A DNA stretch of 64,000 bases from NCBI RefSeq assembly GCF_024139115.2, contig NC_085139.1, positions 254,916,067 to 254,980,066 of the forward strand, read 5' to 3'. Positions 1 to 12,158 of this stretch are shown piece by piece (positions within the stretch are counted from its first letter, which is position 1; every line of letters begins with the position of its first letter). This DNA is from Armigeres subalbatus (taxonomy: Eukaryota; Arthropoda; Insecta; Diptera; Culicidae). The notes under the pieces are model-generated. The model did not search any database. It was not told where the DNA came from and saw nothing but the letters and a program-made list of their open reading frames with translations. The position numbers were made by a program, and so were the translations under genes.

Positions 1-3000
1 GAGGCTCAGAGCCTCCTTTCAAGAGGCTCAGAAGCCTCCTTTCAAGAGGCTCAGAAGCCTCCTTTCAAGAGAGGCTCAGAGCCTCCTTTCAAGAGGCCTG
101 GAAGCCTCCTTCAAGAGGCCTGGAAGCCTCCTTTCAAGAGGCTCAGAGCCTCCTTTAAGAGGCCTGGAAACCGCCTTCAAGAGGCTCCAGAAACCGCCTT
201 CAAGAGGCCTGGAAGCCTCCTTTCAAGAGGCTCTGAATCCTCTTTTAGGAGGCCCTGGAAGCCTCCCTCAAGAGGGCCCTGAACGCCTCCTTTCAAGAGG
301 CTCAAGCCTCCTTTCAAGAGGCCTGGAAACCTCCTTTCAAGAGGCTCAAACCTCCTTTCAAGAGGCTCGGCAGCCTCCTTTCAAAGGCCTGGAAGCCTCC
401 TTTCAAGAGGCCTGGAAGCCTCCCTTCAAGAGGCTCAGAGCCTCCTTTCAAGAGGCCCAGAAGCCTCCTTTCAAGAGGCCTGGAAGCCTCCTTCAAGAGG
501 CCTGGAAGCCTCCCTTTAAGAGGCTCAGAAACCGCCCTTCAAGAGGCCCAGAAGCCTCCTTTCAAGAGGCCTCAAACCTCCTTCAAGAGGCCTGGCAGCC
601 TCCTTCAAGAGGCTCGGCAGCCTCCTTTCAAGAGGCTCTGGCAGCCTCCTTTCAAGAGGCTCAGCAGCCTCCTTTCAAGAGGCTCAGCAGCCTCCTTTCA
701 AGAGGCCCGGCAGCCTCCTTTCAGAGGCTCTGGCAGCCTCCTTTCAAGAGGCCCGCAGCCTCCTTTCAAGAGGCCTCAAGCCTCCTTTCAAGAGGCTCAG
801 CCTCCTCTTCAAGAGGCCTGGAAGCCTCCTTTCAAGAGACACGGAAGTCTCCCTTCAAGAGGCCTCAAGCCTCCTTTCAAGAGGCTCAGAAGCCTCCCTT
901 TAAGAGGCTCTGGAAACCGCCTTCTAGAGGCCTCAGAAGGCCCCTTTCAAGAGGCCTGGAAGCCTCCTTTCAAGAGGCTCAGCCTCCTTCAAGAGGCCTG
1001 GCAGCCTCCTTTCAAGAGGCCTCGGAAGCCTCCTTCAAAGGCCTGGAAGCCTCCTTTAAGAGGCCTCGGAGGCCGCCTTCAAGAGGCCTCAGCCTCCTTT
1101 CAAGAGGCCTGGAAACCTCCTTTCAAGAGGCCTGGCAGCCTCCTTTCAAGAGGCCTGGCAGCCTCCTTTCAAGAAGCTCAGCAGCCCATTTTCAAGAGGC
1201 CTGGCAGCCCATTTTCAAGAGGCCTGGCAGCCCCTTCAAGAGGCGCAGCCTCCCTTCAAGAGGCCTCGGAAGCCTCCTTTCAAGAGGCTCCGGAAGCCTC
1301 CTTGCAAGAGGCCTCAGAAGCCTCCTTTCAAGAGGCTCCAGCCTCCTTTCCAAGAGGCTCAGCCCTCCTTTCAAGAGGCCTGGGCCTCCCTTCAAGAGGC
1401 CTCAAGCCTCCCTTTCAAGAGGCCTGGAAGCCTCCTTTCAAGAGGCCTCAAGCCTCCTTTCAAGAGGCCTGGAAGCCTCCTTTCAAGAGGGCTCAGAGCC
1501 TCCTTTCAAGAGGCCTGGAAGCCTCCTTTCAAGAGGCCCAGAAGCCTCCTTTCAAGAGGCCCAGGCCTCCTTCAAGAGGCTCAGAGCCTCCTTTCAAGAG
1601 GCTCGAAGCCTCCTTTCAAGAGGCTCAGAAGCCTCCTTCAAGAGGCCCGAGCCTCCTTCAAGAGGCTCAGAAGCCTCCTTTCAAGAGGCCTGAAGCCTCC
1701 TTTCAAGAGGCTCAGGGCCTCCTTTCAAGAGGCTCAGGAAGCCTCCTTCAAGAGGCCCGAAGCCTCCTTTCAAGAGGCCTGAAGCCTCCTTTCAAGAGGC
1801 TCAGGAAGCCTCCTTTCAAGAGGCCTGGAAGCCTCCTTTCAAGAGGCTCGGAAGCCTCCTTTCAAGAGGCCTCAAGCCTCCTTTCAAGAGGCCTCAAGCC
1901 TCCTTCAAGAGGCCTCAGCCTCCCTTCAAGAGTCTCAGCCTCCTTCAAGAGGCCTGGAAGCCTCCTTTCAAGAGGCTCAGAAGCCTCCCTTCAAGAGGCC
2001 TGAAGCCTCCTTCAAGAGGCTCTGAAGCCTCCTTTCAAGAGGCCTGAAGCCTCCTTTCAAGAGGCTCAGAGCCTCTTTTAAGAGGCTCAGAAGCCTCCGG
2101 AAGCCTCCTTTCAAGAGGCCTGACGCCTCCTTCAAGAGACTCGGACGCCTCCTTTCAAGAGGCTCGGACGCCTCCTTTCAAGAGGCTCTGACGCCTCCTT
2201 TCAAGAGAGGCCTGACGCCTCCTTTCAAGAGGCTCAGACGCCTCCCTTTCAAGAGGCCTGGAAGCCTCCTTTCAAGAGGCCTGGCAGCCTCCTTCAAGAG
2301 GCTCGGAAGCCTCCTTTCAAGAGGCCTGAAGCCTCCTTTCAAGAGGCCTGGAAGCCTCCTTTAAGAGGCCTGGAAGCCTCCGGAAGCCTCCTTTCAAGAG
2401 GCTCTGACGCCTCCTTCAAGAGGCCTGGACGCCTCCTTTCAAGAGGCCTGGACGCCTCCTTTCAAGAGGCCTGGAAACCTCCCTTTCAAGAGGCCTGGAA
2501 ACCTCCTTTCAAGAGGCTCAAACCTCCTTCAAGAGGCCTGGAAACCTCCTTTCAAGAGGCTCTGGAAACCTCCTTTCAAGAGGCTCGGAAACCTCCCTTT
2601 CAAGAGGCCCAGCCCTCCTTCAAGAGGCCCTCAAGCCTCCCTTCAAGAGGCTCCAGCCTCCTTCAAGAGGCTCAGGAAGCCCTCCTTTCAGAGAGGCTCA
2701 GGCCTCCTTTCAAGAGGCCTGGAAGCCTCCTTCAAGAGGCCTGGAAGCCCTCCTTCAAGAGGCCTGAAGCCTCCTTCAAGAGGCCTCAAGCCTCCTTCAA
2801 GAGACTCAGCCTCCTTCAAGAGGCTCCTGCCTCCTTCAAGAGGCCCCAGCCTCCTTCAAGAGGCTCAAGCCTCCTTTCAAGAGGCCTGGAAGCCTCCTTC
2901 AAGAGGCTCAGCCTCCTTTCAAGAGGCCTCGGAAGCCTCCTTCAAGAGGCCTCGGAAGCCTCCCTTTCAAGAGACTCTGGAAGCCTCCTTCAAGAGGCCT

Positions 3001-4714
3001 GGAAGCCTCCTTTCAAGAGGCCCGGCCTCCTTTCAAGAGGCCCGGAAGCCTCCTTTCAAGAGGCTCAGAGCCTCCTTTCAAGAGGCTCCAGCCTCCTTTC
3101 AAGAGGCCCACAGCCTCCTTTCAAGAGGCCTGGAAGCCTCCTTCAAGAGGCCTCAGCCTCCTTTCAAGAGGCTCAGCCTCCTTCAAGAGGCCTGGAAGCC
3201 TCCTTCAAGAGGCCTGGCCTCCCTCAAGAGGCCTCAGCCTCCCTTCAAGAGGCTCCAGAAGCCTCCTTTCAAGAGGCTCAGAAGCCTCCTTTCAAGAGGC
3301 CTGGAAGCCTCCTTTCAAGAGGCTCTGGAAGCCTCCTTTCAAGAGGCTCAGAAGCCTCCTTTCAAGAGGCCTCAAGCCTCCTTCAAGAGGCCTGGAAGCC
3401 TCCTTCAAGAGGCCTGGAAGCCTCCTTTCAAGAGGCCTGGAAGCCTCCTTTCAAGAGGCTCGGAAGCCTCCCTTTCAAGAGGCTCAAGCCTCCTTTCAAG
3501 AGGCTCAGAAGCCTCCTTCAAGAGGCCCGGAAGCCTCCTTCAAGAGGCCTCAAGCCTCCTTTCAAGAGGCCCGGAAGCCTCCTTTCAAGAGAGCTCAGAA
3601 GCCTCCTTTCAAGAGGCTCAGAGCCTCCTTTCAAGAGGCTCGGAAGCCTCCTTTCAAGAGGCTCGGAAGCCTCCTTTCAAGAGGCTCGGAAGCCTAATTT
3701 CAAGAGGCTCGGAAGCCTCCCTTCAAGAGGCTCGGAAGCCTCCTTTCAAGAGGCTCGGAAGCCTCCTCTCAATAGGCTCGGAAGCCTCCTTTCAAGAGGC
3801 TCGGAAGCCTCCTTTCAAGATGCCAAGAAGCGTCCTTTCTAGAGGCCTGGAAGCCTTTTCAAGAGGCTCAGAAGCCTCCTTTCAAGAGGCTCGGAAGCCT
3901 CCTTTCAAGAGGCTCAGGACGCCTCCCTTTCAAGAGGCCTGGACGCCTCCTTTCAAGAGGCTCGGACGCCTCCTTTCAAGAGGCCTGGAAGCCTCCTTCA
4001 AGAGGCCTCAGCCTCCTTTCAAGAGGCTCGGAAGCCTCCTTTCAAGAGGCCTGGAAGCCTCCTTTCAAGAGGCTCAGAAACCTCCTTCAAGAGGCCTGAA
4101 ACCTCCTTTCAAGAGGCCTGAAGCCTCCTTTCAAGAGGCTCAGAGCCTCCTTCAAGAGGCCTCAAGGCCTCCTTTCAAGAGGCCTGGAAGCCTCCTTTCA
4201 AGAGGCCTGGAAGCCTCCTTTCAAGAGGCTCAGAGCCTCCTTTCAAGAGGCCTGGAAGCCTCCCTTCAAGAGGCTCGGAAGCCTCCTTTCAAGAGGCCTG
4301 GAAGCCTCCTTTCAAGAGGGCTCAAGAGGAAGCCTCCTTTCAAGAGGCCCAGCCTCCTTCAAGAGGCCTCGAGCCTCCTTTCAAGAGGCTCGAAGCCTCC
4401 TTTCAAGAGGCTCTGAAGCCTCCTTTCAAGAGGCCTCAGGAAGCCTCCTTTCAAGAGGCCTCGAAGCCTCTCCTTTAAGAGGCCTCGAAGCCTCCTTTAA
4501 GAGGCCTGAAGCCTCCTTTAAGAGGCTCGAAGCCTCCCTTTCAAGAGGTTCGGAAGCCTCCTTTCAAGAGGCTCAGAGGCGACCCTTCAAGAGGCTCAGA
4601 GGCGACCTTCCAAGAGGCTCAGAGGCGACCTTTCAAGAGGCTCAGAGGCGACCTTCCAAGAGGCTCAGAAGCGACCTTCCAAGAGGCTCAGAGGCGACCC
4701 TTCAAGAGGCTCGG

Positions 4715-5215
4715 AAGCGGTAGCCTATTTTAAAAGATTTTAAAGGCTCCTTTCAAGAGGCTCGGAAGCATCTCTTCAATAAGCTCAGAATTATTCTTTC
4801 TAGAGGCTTGAAAGTGTACTTTCAAGATGCTCAGAAGGCTCTTAAGCCTTTATTCAAGATGCTCGGAAGCCGCCTTTTAAAAGCCTTAGAATCCTTTTTT
4901 TTTTATTGCGCTGATGTCTACTTTCAAGAGGAAGGGTCCTTCCATGAGGCTCGAAAGCCTCCTTTCAAGTGGCTGAAAAGCCGCCTTTCAAGTGGCTGAA
5001 AAGCCGCCTTTCAAGAGGCGCTGGAAGAGGCCTGAAACCTTCATCCCTTCAAGAGGCTTGGAAACCTTACTGACAAAGGCTTGGAAGCTTCCCTTCAAGA
5101 TGCACAAAATTTTTTCTGCCGAGAAGCTTAGAAGCGTGCTTTCAAGATGCTCGGAAGCCTTCTTTCAAGTGGTTCGTAAGCTACTTTAAAGGTTCTCTGA
5201 AGCCTTCTTTCAAGA
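4715..5215. repeat. Decayed block of array A, copy 1 of a higher-order repeat
   Basis: The 23-bp periodicity is still recognisable here but the units have diverged strongly. The block opens with GCGGTAGCCTATTTT. It contains the landmarks CTTTATTCAAGATGCTCGG, GATGTCTACTTTCAAGAGG, and a stretch reading through CACAAAATTTTTTCTGCC. The same landmarks recur in the same order at 6160-6845, about 1.45 kb downstream. The two blocks are therefore a duplication that also carried the clean units between them. Confidence 0.8.
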
Positions 5216-6159
5216 GGCTCGGAAGCCTCCTTTCAAGAGGCTCGGAAGCCTCCTTTCAAGAGGCTCGGAAGCCTCCTTTCAAGAGGCTCGGAAGCCTCCT
5301 TTCAAGAGGCTCGGAAGCCTCCTTTCAAGAGGCTCGGAAGCCTCCTTTCAAAAGGCACGGAAGTCTCCTTTCAAGAGGCTCGGAAGCCTCCTTTCAAGAG
5401 GCTCGGAAGCCTCCTTTTAAGAGGCTCGGAAACCGCCTTTCAAGAGGCTCAGAAGGCTTCTTTCAAGAGGCTCGGAAACCTCCTTTCAAGAGGCTCGGAA
5501 GCCTCCTTTCAAGAGGCTCGGCAGCCTCCTTTCAAGAGGCCCGGAAGCCTCCTTTCAAGAGGCCCGGAAGCCTCCTTTTAAGAGGCCCGGAAGGCACACT
5601 TCAAGAGGGCCGGGGGCCGCCGTTCAAGAGGCCGGGGAGTCGCCCTTCAAGAGGCCCGGAAGCCTCCTTTCAAGAAGCCCGGAAGCCTCCTTTCAAGAGG
5701 CCCAGCCTCCTTTCAAGAGGCCTGGAAGCCTCCTTTCAAGAGGCCGGAAGCCTCCTTTCAAGAGGCCCGGAAGTCCCTTTCAAGAGGCCCGGAAGCCTCC
5801 TTTCAAGAGGCCCGGAAGCCTCCTTTCAAGAGGCCTGGAAGCCTCCTTTCAAGAGGCCTGGAAGCCTCCTTTCAAGAGGCCTGGAAGCCTCCTTTCAAGA
5901 GGCCTGGAAGCCTCCTTTCAAGAGGCCCAGAAGCCCCCTTTCAAGAGGCCCGGAAGCCGTCTTTCAAGAGGCCCGGAAGCCTCCTTTCAAGAGGCCCGGA
6001 AGCCTCCTTTCAAGAGGCCCGGAAGCCTCCTTTCAAGAGGCCCGGAAGCCTCCTTTCAAGAGGCTCGAAAGCCTTCTTTCAAGAGGCTCAGAAGCTTCCT
6101 TTCGAGAGGCTCAGAAGCCTCCTTTCAAGTGGCTCGGAAGCCGCCTTCCAAGAGGCTCA

Positions 6160-6845
6160 GAAGCGGTAGCCTATTTTTAAAAGGTTGTATAGGCTTCTTT
6201 CAAGAGGTTCGGGAGGCAAATATCAAGATGCTTAGAATTCTTCTTCCAAGAGGCTTGGAAGCGTACTGTCAAGATGCTCAGGAGCCTCTGAAGCCTTTAT
6301 TCAAGATGCTCGGAAGCCTCCTTTCGAGAGCATTTGAATCCTTTTTTCAAAACGCGCGGATGTCTATTTTCAAGAGGGAGGGTCCTTTCAAAATGCTCGT
6401 AAGCCTCCTTCAAGAGGCTCTTAATTCTCTTTCAAGATACTCGAAACCTTCTCTTTACGAGGCTCGGAATTCTTCTTTCAAGAGGCTTGGAAGCATACTT
6501 TTAAAAGGCTCAGAACCCTCTTTTTAAAAGGCTCGAAAACCTCCTTTCAAGTGCCTCGAAAGCCACCTTTCAGGAGGCGCTGGAAACCTTACCAGAGGCT
6601 CGGAAGAATCCTTACGAGAGGCTCGGAAGAATACCCTCAAGAGGTGCGTAAGCTTCATTTCAAAAGGCTCAGATGCTTCCCTTCAAGAGGCACAACATTT
6701 TTCTTGCCAAGAGGCTTAGAAGTGTGCTTTCAAGATTCTCAGAAGCCTTCTTTTAAATGGCTAGCAAGCCACTTTAAAGGGGCTCTGAGGCCTCCCTTTA
6801 AGATGCTCGAGAGCCTTCTTTCAAGAGACTCGAACCCGGACAGAA
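6160..6845. repeat. Decayed block of array A, copy 2
   Basis: This is the partner of 4715-5215. It starts with GCGGTAGCCTATTTTT, then has CTTTATTCAAGATGCTCGG near 6295, GATGTCTATTTTCAAGAGG near 6359, and CACAACATTTTTCTTGCC near 6690. It marks the right edge of the array, after which the sequence becomes AT-rich and non-repetitive. Confidence 0.8.
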
Positions 6846-7439
6846 GCCATGAACAGAAGAACAAAATATTATATGGGCTTGATTGATATAACAGATAAAA
6901 GAGCAGGCAAAAAGAACAATATCAAAAATTTGCACCGAAATATCATTTAAATATCAAGATATGCTATGGATAAGAACAAACTAATGGCTAAATATTGATC
7001 ACTTCTTGTAAATAGCATAACTTGATCTCCTCATGATATTTTTGATATTAGTGAGCTATTTTCGTCTACTCAGGAAAGCATCATTACAAGAGGCTCGGCA
7101 GCTTCCCTGGAAGAGGTTTGAAATTCTTCCTTCAAGAGGCTTGGAGGCATACTTTCAAAAAGCTCAGAAGCATCCTTTAAAGCCACCTTTTAACCGATTC
7201 AATACGGATTTTTTCTTCGTATTTTAACATAAATTTTGGACATACTGCTTCAAAAACGGATGCAAACCATAAAAAAATAGAAATATGGGGGATTTTTTTT
7301 TTGAGATCTTTCAGGGCTTTCAAACCCTCCTTGAGTTCAGCTCTTCATGATCTACATAAACAACAAAGCGTTTTACGAGGCCTCAATCCTAATATGAAGT
7401 TGGTAATAGTTGAGACATAATTAGACCTTTTTTATCAAA
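6846..7439. other. AT-rich spacer with a detached array A relic
   Basis: No gene is seen. A small island at about 7070-7195 still shows diverged 23-bp units (ACAAGAGGCTCGGCAGC, TCAAGAGGCTTGGAGGC), so the array once reached at least this far or was interrupted by the AT-rich piece at 6850-7070. Confidence 0.6.
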
Positions 7440-8060
7440 TCGTCATCAGAGCATCAACGGTACTCCGAATTATTCTTGAGTTCAGATCTTGGAGGTCTTC
7501 AAGACCAACAAAATGATTGATAGGTTCCTGAGCTTGTGTGTTTGTTGTAGAAACCCCATGAGACATCATTACATCAGTATTTTAAAAAATCAACATTCCC
7601 AGAATAGCTATGGTACTCCAAACATTCTTGAGTTCAGATATTGAAGATTTTCAAGACCAACAGTGTGATTCATAGGTTTCTGAGTTTGTGTATTAGTTGG
7701 TGAAGCCCCATGGGACATTATTACATTAGTAATATAAAAAATCAACATTCTCAGATCTTGGGCGTCTAAAAAACTAACAGATTGATTCAACGGCTACTTA
7801 GCTTATATATCAGTTGCAAAAACCCCATGAGACATCATTACACCAGTATATGATAATTATAACATTCCCAGAATATATACGGTACCCCAAAGCATTCTTG
7901 AGTTCATATATTGAAGGTCTACAATATCAACATAGTAATCCATAGGTTCCCGAGCTTGTATGTAAAGCTCCATGGGACATCATTTCACCAGTATATACAC
8001 ATCATAACATTCCCAGAATATCTTCGATACCATAAATGAGCAATTGATTTTCATGTTGAT
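7440..8060. repeat. Decayed tandem repeat, unit about 150 bp
   Basis: Phrases recur in order: CGGTACTCC, then ATTCTTGAGTTCA, then GACCAACA, then GGTTCCTGAGCTTGTGT, then CCCCATGAGACATCATTAC, then AACATTCCCAGAATA. The ATTCTTGAGTTCA phrase occurs near 7470, 7620 and 7890, and a partial copy lies near 7745-7860. About four copies are visible with substantial divergence. The 60-codon minus-strand frame here is a by-product of the repeat. Confidence 0.75.
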
Positions 8061-8869
8061 CATTTTGAATATTAGGATCTGTACTCAAGGACAGTTTGGA
8101 GTTTCATAGATATTGAACGAATTCTGTACTGTATCTGTAATGGTGTATTGAAGTCCCGTGTAGCTATTCCAACTCATAAAACTAGTAGGGACATCCTAGA
8201 TCTTCAAGATGATCTATTCGAATATTGAGATCTGTATATTGTATTGCGATAACTTGAATTAGACGAAAACTATGATAAAGCCATATAGAATATGTGTTGT
8301 CTTTAAGGGGATACGGAAAGCACGAACAATCATCAATTCGTCATCATTTTCATCATTAAATGCTTAATGTTTTTTCTACAACAATGATTTTGCAAAAGTA
8401 TGAGCATCGCGTACTTACTCGCAATCTACATGCCGCTCCAAAGCTACGAGGTGATAATGCAAGAAAGAGACAAAAGATAGGAAAAATAACACAGTGTGTA
8501 GTGCTTCCCCGAGTCACTTTAATAAAACTTGCATAAATCTAAATAGAATTTAAATTATTACTTGGGGAGCTATTCATAATTTGGTAATTAGGCTATTAAT
8601 AATTCGATATGTATTCTTCAAAAATATGTACAATTTCTTAAAAGTAAAATAAAATCTGCTGGAAACAAGCATTTGCTAAGTATTTCGCAAAAGGTTGCCT
8701 AGTAGTTCAATTTAATTTATGATTTTAAATTCGCAATGACAATACATTTTTATGATTATTTCTTTCATTAGTCGGTTCTGTCGAAAAGATTACCTACATA
8801 TAATCTGCACCCCCTCGTAATATAATGCCTACAATATATTTATGAATTCGCCGAATTTAATCAACAGAA
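8061..8869. other. AT-rich non-coding spacer
   Basis: I see no open frame of note, no RNA gene and no recognisable repeat in this stretch. Confidence 0.5.
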
Positions 8870-9430
8870 AGACACTTCCAGACCCATTCGCTCGCGAACC
8901 CAATTGTCACTTTCCCTTTTTTCCGCCAAAACGACCTGGCGCGTGGTTGGTTCAAGGCCGTGACGCAATTCGGTCGTGGTAATTTCACCATGAATTGTGC
9001 GAATCTTGCGAGTGATCGCGTCGCAAGGTTACGACCAACTACGACGACGATGAAAACGACGCGGACGACGCATCATCACATCCACATGCTTCCGTATTGT
9101 TCCGTTTGACCTCCGTCAATCGTCACCGAATCGTCGTCACCGTGGGGTTTGTCATCCTCCAACAGCGGCAGCACCACAGATATGCGCACCACGGCGTGTG
9201 TGCGAGCTGAATTCGTTGGAGCCTACTCGAATCGAGTCGAAAGGGGGACGCTTTTCAATGTCAGCATCAGCAATCAGCATACTTGCGCGAGAAATCTGGG
9301 TCACACCTCCATCTCTGAGTCAGAGATGGAAATGGTGTGGCGCCATGCGCCATGCCACCCCCGAATGTCGTGTCACTCGGCGAGCAAGTATCAAGTTGGA
9401 AGTTTGTCATGTGGATGATTGACAAATGAC
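8870..9430. other. GC-richer single-copy island
   Basis: The base composition shifts abruptly from the flanking AT-rich DNA, with many CG dinucleotides and clusters such as ACTACGACGACGATG near 9035. It contains a short palindromic stretch, CTCTGAGTCAGAG, near 9314. Two short overlapping plus-strand frames cover 9149-9422 but neither has a convincing start context or composition. A promoter, enhancer or untranslated exon is possible; the sequence alone does not decide. Confidence 0.3.
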
Positions 9431-11074
9431 TGCTATGTAAAAAATTGAAATTGAAAAATTATATTTTTAAAGGTTTAATCTTGTGTTAAACTGATTGCAA
9501 ACCTGACTAGGTATAACAATAATTGACAACATTCATGTTTTTTTAGAATATGGCACAAAGTTATAGGAACATGTTTTTTTGTTCTCTAAGTCGCAATCGG
9601 TAGTAAACTTGGTCTTGGACTAACCAATCACTTCCTAAACGTTTATTTCACTTACCGAAATTAACACCCCTTCCGCGCCAAAAGTCAACACCCGCCCTCC
9701 ACGCTTCATACTTCATGCGTAAGCATGCGTCGCTCCGCACGGCACGCATACGGACTGGTAGCAACAAGACAGTCATGCGGGCGCCAGCACCCACCAATGA
9801 GTTGCATTTTCATAGTAATCACCTCGTGTATCGGGACTAACTGTCAAGCCTGACTTCCTCGAAGTCGCTAAGTGGCAGTTACACATACAGATTGTTTGTG
9901 ATTATGGTGATTGGGTGCCTTTACGGGTTGGTTACGAGTTTGGGCATTCAGCTTAATTGAGATGATAAATGAACCAATCAGCATTACCATACATGTACCA
10001 TTAGGGGTATGGTAAGCATAGCTTTGAGGCGTAAATCAGAATGTTAGTAAGTAGTTATTAAGCGGTTCCGAAGGTCGAACATAAGCATTTTTTATCAGAA
10101 ATTTGTCAAACTTCTGGCAGGAAGACCGACTTGAAATTTCTAACTACAGAACCTGCGAAAAAACATGCTCGTTACACGGTTCCACCGAGACTATAAGCGA
10201 GTGATTTATTGTGATTGATTTATTTAAACTCTTTAGCTAAATCTTAATAATCAGCTAAACAATAATTTACATGACATGACATTGTGTTGAAAAAGAAATG
10301 ACGTTTCGCACATTACACCGTTCCAATCTCCAGGATCTTCATTCATCTTGAATTGTTGTCTCCGCTGCTTATTCAAATCTAAGCCTCTATCAAGTCAGGG
10401 TCAATCTCATACCCCATCTACCCGCCATTTCTACTCTAAACCATTCTTCAGCTGGACCCCCGTCCCACAGTCCTCTATTTATAACCGCAGCTCACTGCAC
10501 CAAACTCTTTTAATAGTCATTTTTAATTAATATTCATCAATCTTGCTCCCTATTGCACTATAGGATTTCGGGCGGTCATTAATCGAAAATGTCATGTCTT
10601 CCGAATTATTTTAAAATATTTTCTCTCCATTGTCAATACTCTAATTAAGAGAAATTCTGAATTTGAAGTCTCTAGGTGCACTAGTTCCAAAGATATAAGG
10701 TGTCAAAGTCAGAAATGGGTAAAAAAGTTAACAAATTTCCTGAAAAAATATTTTACTTTCAACTATTTATTGAAATATTTTCTTACTGTTCTTTCATTCA
10801 TGTTACTACATCATTACAAAGGTAATTGTATCCGCTTTAAAATGGTATGCAAAACTAATGGTTACATTGTGAAAAAAAATGAAAAATGCGGAAACAATAT
10901 TTTTTCCAAAAACGACGCTATTTTCAACTTTGATAGTGAAGAACTTTTTTTCCTCAGAAATCCCCGGGTTCTTTTATGATGCACATCAAGGACGAAGCTT
11001 CGACTAAAATTTCCTGAAATAATTTCTTGCCAGTATTTGCAATTAACAGAGTTAAATCACTTTGATTTTTTTTC
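9431..11074. other. Mostly AT-rich spacer, no gene recognised
   Basis: A second short GC-richer patch lies at about 9660-9940. The rest is AT-rich with frequent stops. The short frames at 10348-10530 and 10770-10979 look random. Confidence 0.45.
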
Positions 11075-11440
11075 ATTTATTTTTTACTGTGTTTTGCCTC
11101 TCTCGTACTCCAAGGTTAATGCTCATTCCAAAACGAATGTTTGATAGAAGGCCCGGAGATCCGTAGTGGTATATATCAACTAACTCAGCTCGAAGAATTG
11201 AGGTGATGTCTGTATGTGTGTGCATGCGCGTCTGTATGTATGTGCGCAAATCGCCATTTAGACGCTTATTTGTGTACGATTTTCTCGCAACAAGTTTCAT
11301 TCGACGGGAAATCTAGTCCCATCGTTTCCTATTGAAAATGGGCCAGACTGAACTATGGGCTCAAAGGGTATGGTCAAAATACATGTATTGGTAATAACTT
11401 CGACTTTATTTATAACAATTTTTTAACTTTTCAAAGGAGT
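11075..11440 (+). repeat. Dispersed repeat, copy 1
   Basis: The stretch reads GATAGAAGGCCCGGAGATCC, then a TATATACCAAC-like stretch, ACTCAGCTCGA and GAATTGA, followed by a TGTATG-rich zone, then CATTCGACGGG, TTTCCTATTGAAAATGG and GAACTATGGGCTC. The first half recurs at 48838-49070 and the second half, inverted, at 45735-45850. Three partial copies in 64 kb mark it as an interspersed repeat, probably part of a larger transposable element whose class I cannot name. Confidence 0.7.
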
Positions 11441-11462
11441 GAATGAATAAAACCCCAATACA

Positions 11463-12158
11463 ATGCAGCACAACGGTAACGGTAACGGAATTTATATATT
11501 TCCTGTCAAATTTTACTGGTTCCGTCGCCATTCCGCTGAATTGCGTTTGGGGCTTGAGTGGTTTGAGTCATTTCCTAAACCTATTTTTCTGAGCTATTCA
11601 TTAGCTACTGATGGAGAACTAAATATGAGGTTTCATAGTATGTAAATATTTATAAATCTCATGGAATCAATAATTCCCGACATGTTTATTGCAAAAGTAA
11701 AGACGAACAATATCTTAGTTAGTACGGAGAGTATGAAATTCTTGCTAGTGTTCATGAATGTCTGGCTAAAGGTAGGGAAATATTTATTCACTCATCTACA
11801 CTTTGAGGTTCACTGGCTGAACAACCAGCGGAAAGTCAATATAAAAAAGAAGAAATTTAGAACTCATAATGCAAGAAAATGATCAAGAGAGGCAAATGTT
11901 GACATTTTCTTCGTGCCTTACATGAATCAGATCTATTTTAAGCTCGATTTGGATAACGAGGAGACATTGGAAAAAAATTCACTTAGTTATTCTTATGCCA
12001 TGCGTAATTTTGTAATATTTGAAGATTTTAAAAGTTCTTTATCCTCTGATACTTTAGATGAATTCATGTCATCTTCCATCGTTGATGGAATTGAAGAAAA
12101 TATCATTAAAGATTTAAACCTTCACACAGAAAAGAATGATGCTATATATAACTTGTAG
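11463..12158 (+). pseudogene. Unidentified decayed coding relic, one frame with two stops
   Basis: Three open segments (11463-11645, 11661-11882, 11913-12158) lie in the same forward frame. They are separated only by single stops and short gaps, giving about 232 codons with two internal stops in AT-rich DNA, where stops would be expected roughly every 15 codons. The last segment (81 residues from a methionine at 11913) has an ordinary protein-like composition, acidic and rich in D, E, S, I and L. The middle segment is basic near its end (KKKKFR). I do not recognise the family. It could be a dead transposon gene, an integrated viral fragment or an exon of a fast-evolving gene. No splice sites were convincing. 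It starts just after the dispersed repeat that ends near 11440. Confidence 0.35.

Larger units (their letters stand above)
1..6845. repeat. Minisatellite array A, 23-bp unit
   Basis: This is a tandem array of a 23-bp unit made of AAGCCTCCTTTC followed by AAGAGGCTCGG. It is cleanest at 5215-5580, where copies are nearly identical. Each unit carries a short dyad (AGCCTC and GAGGCT around a CTTTCAA loop), so single strands can fold. The first 4.6 kb is noisy: many units lose one T of CTTTC, or carry GGCCTGG in place of GGCTCGG. Decayed copies occur at 4715-5215 and 6160-6845. Because 23 is not a multiple of three and no frame of the unit has a stop, the array yields long open frames (for example 1302-2003 and 3820-4416 on the plus strand) with a 23-residue period. 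These are not evidence of a gene. The array continues beyond the left edge of the window. Confidence 0.97.

Noticed and set aside
1302..2003. Long open frames in array A as a repetitive protein gene
   Set aside because: A 23-bp unit without stops in any frame gives such frames automatically, and they begin and end at random unit errors. There is no start context, and composition follows the repeat.
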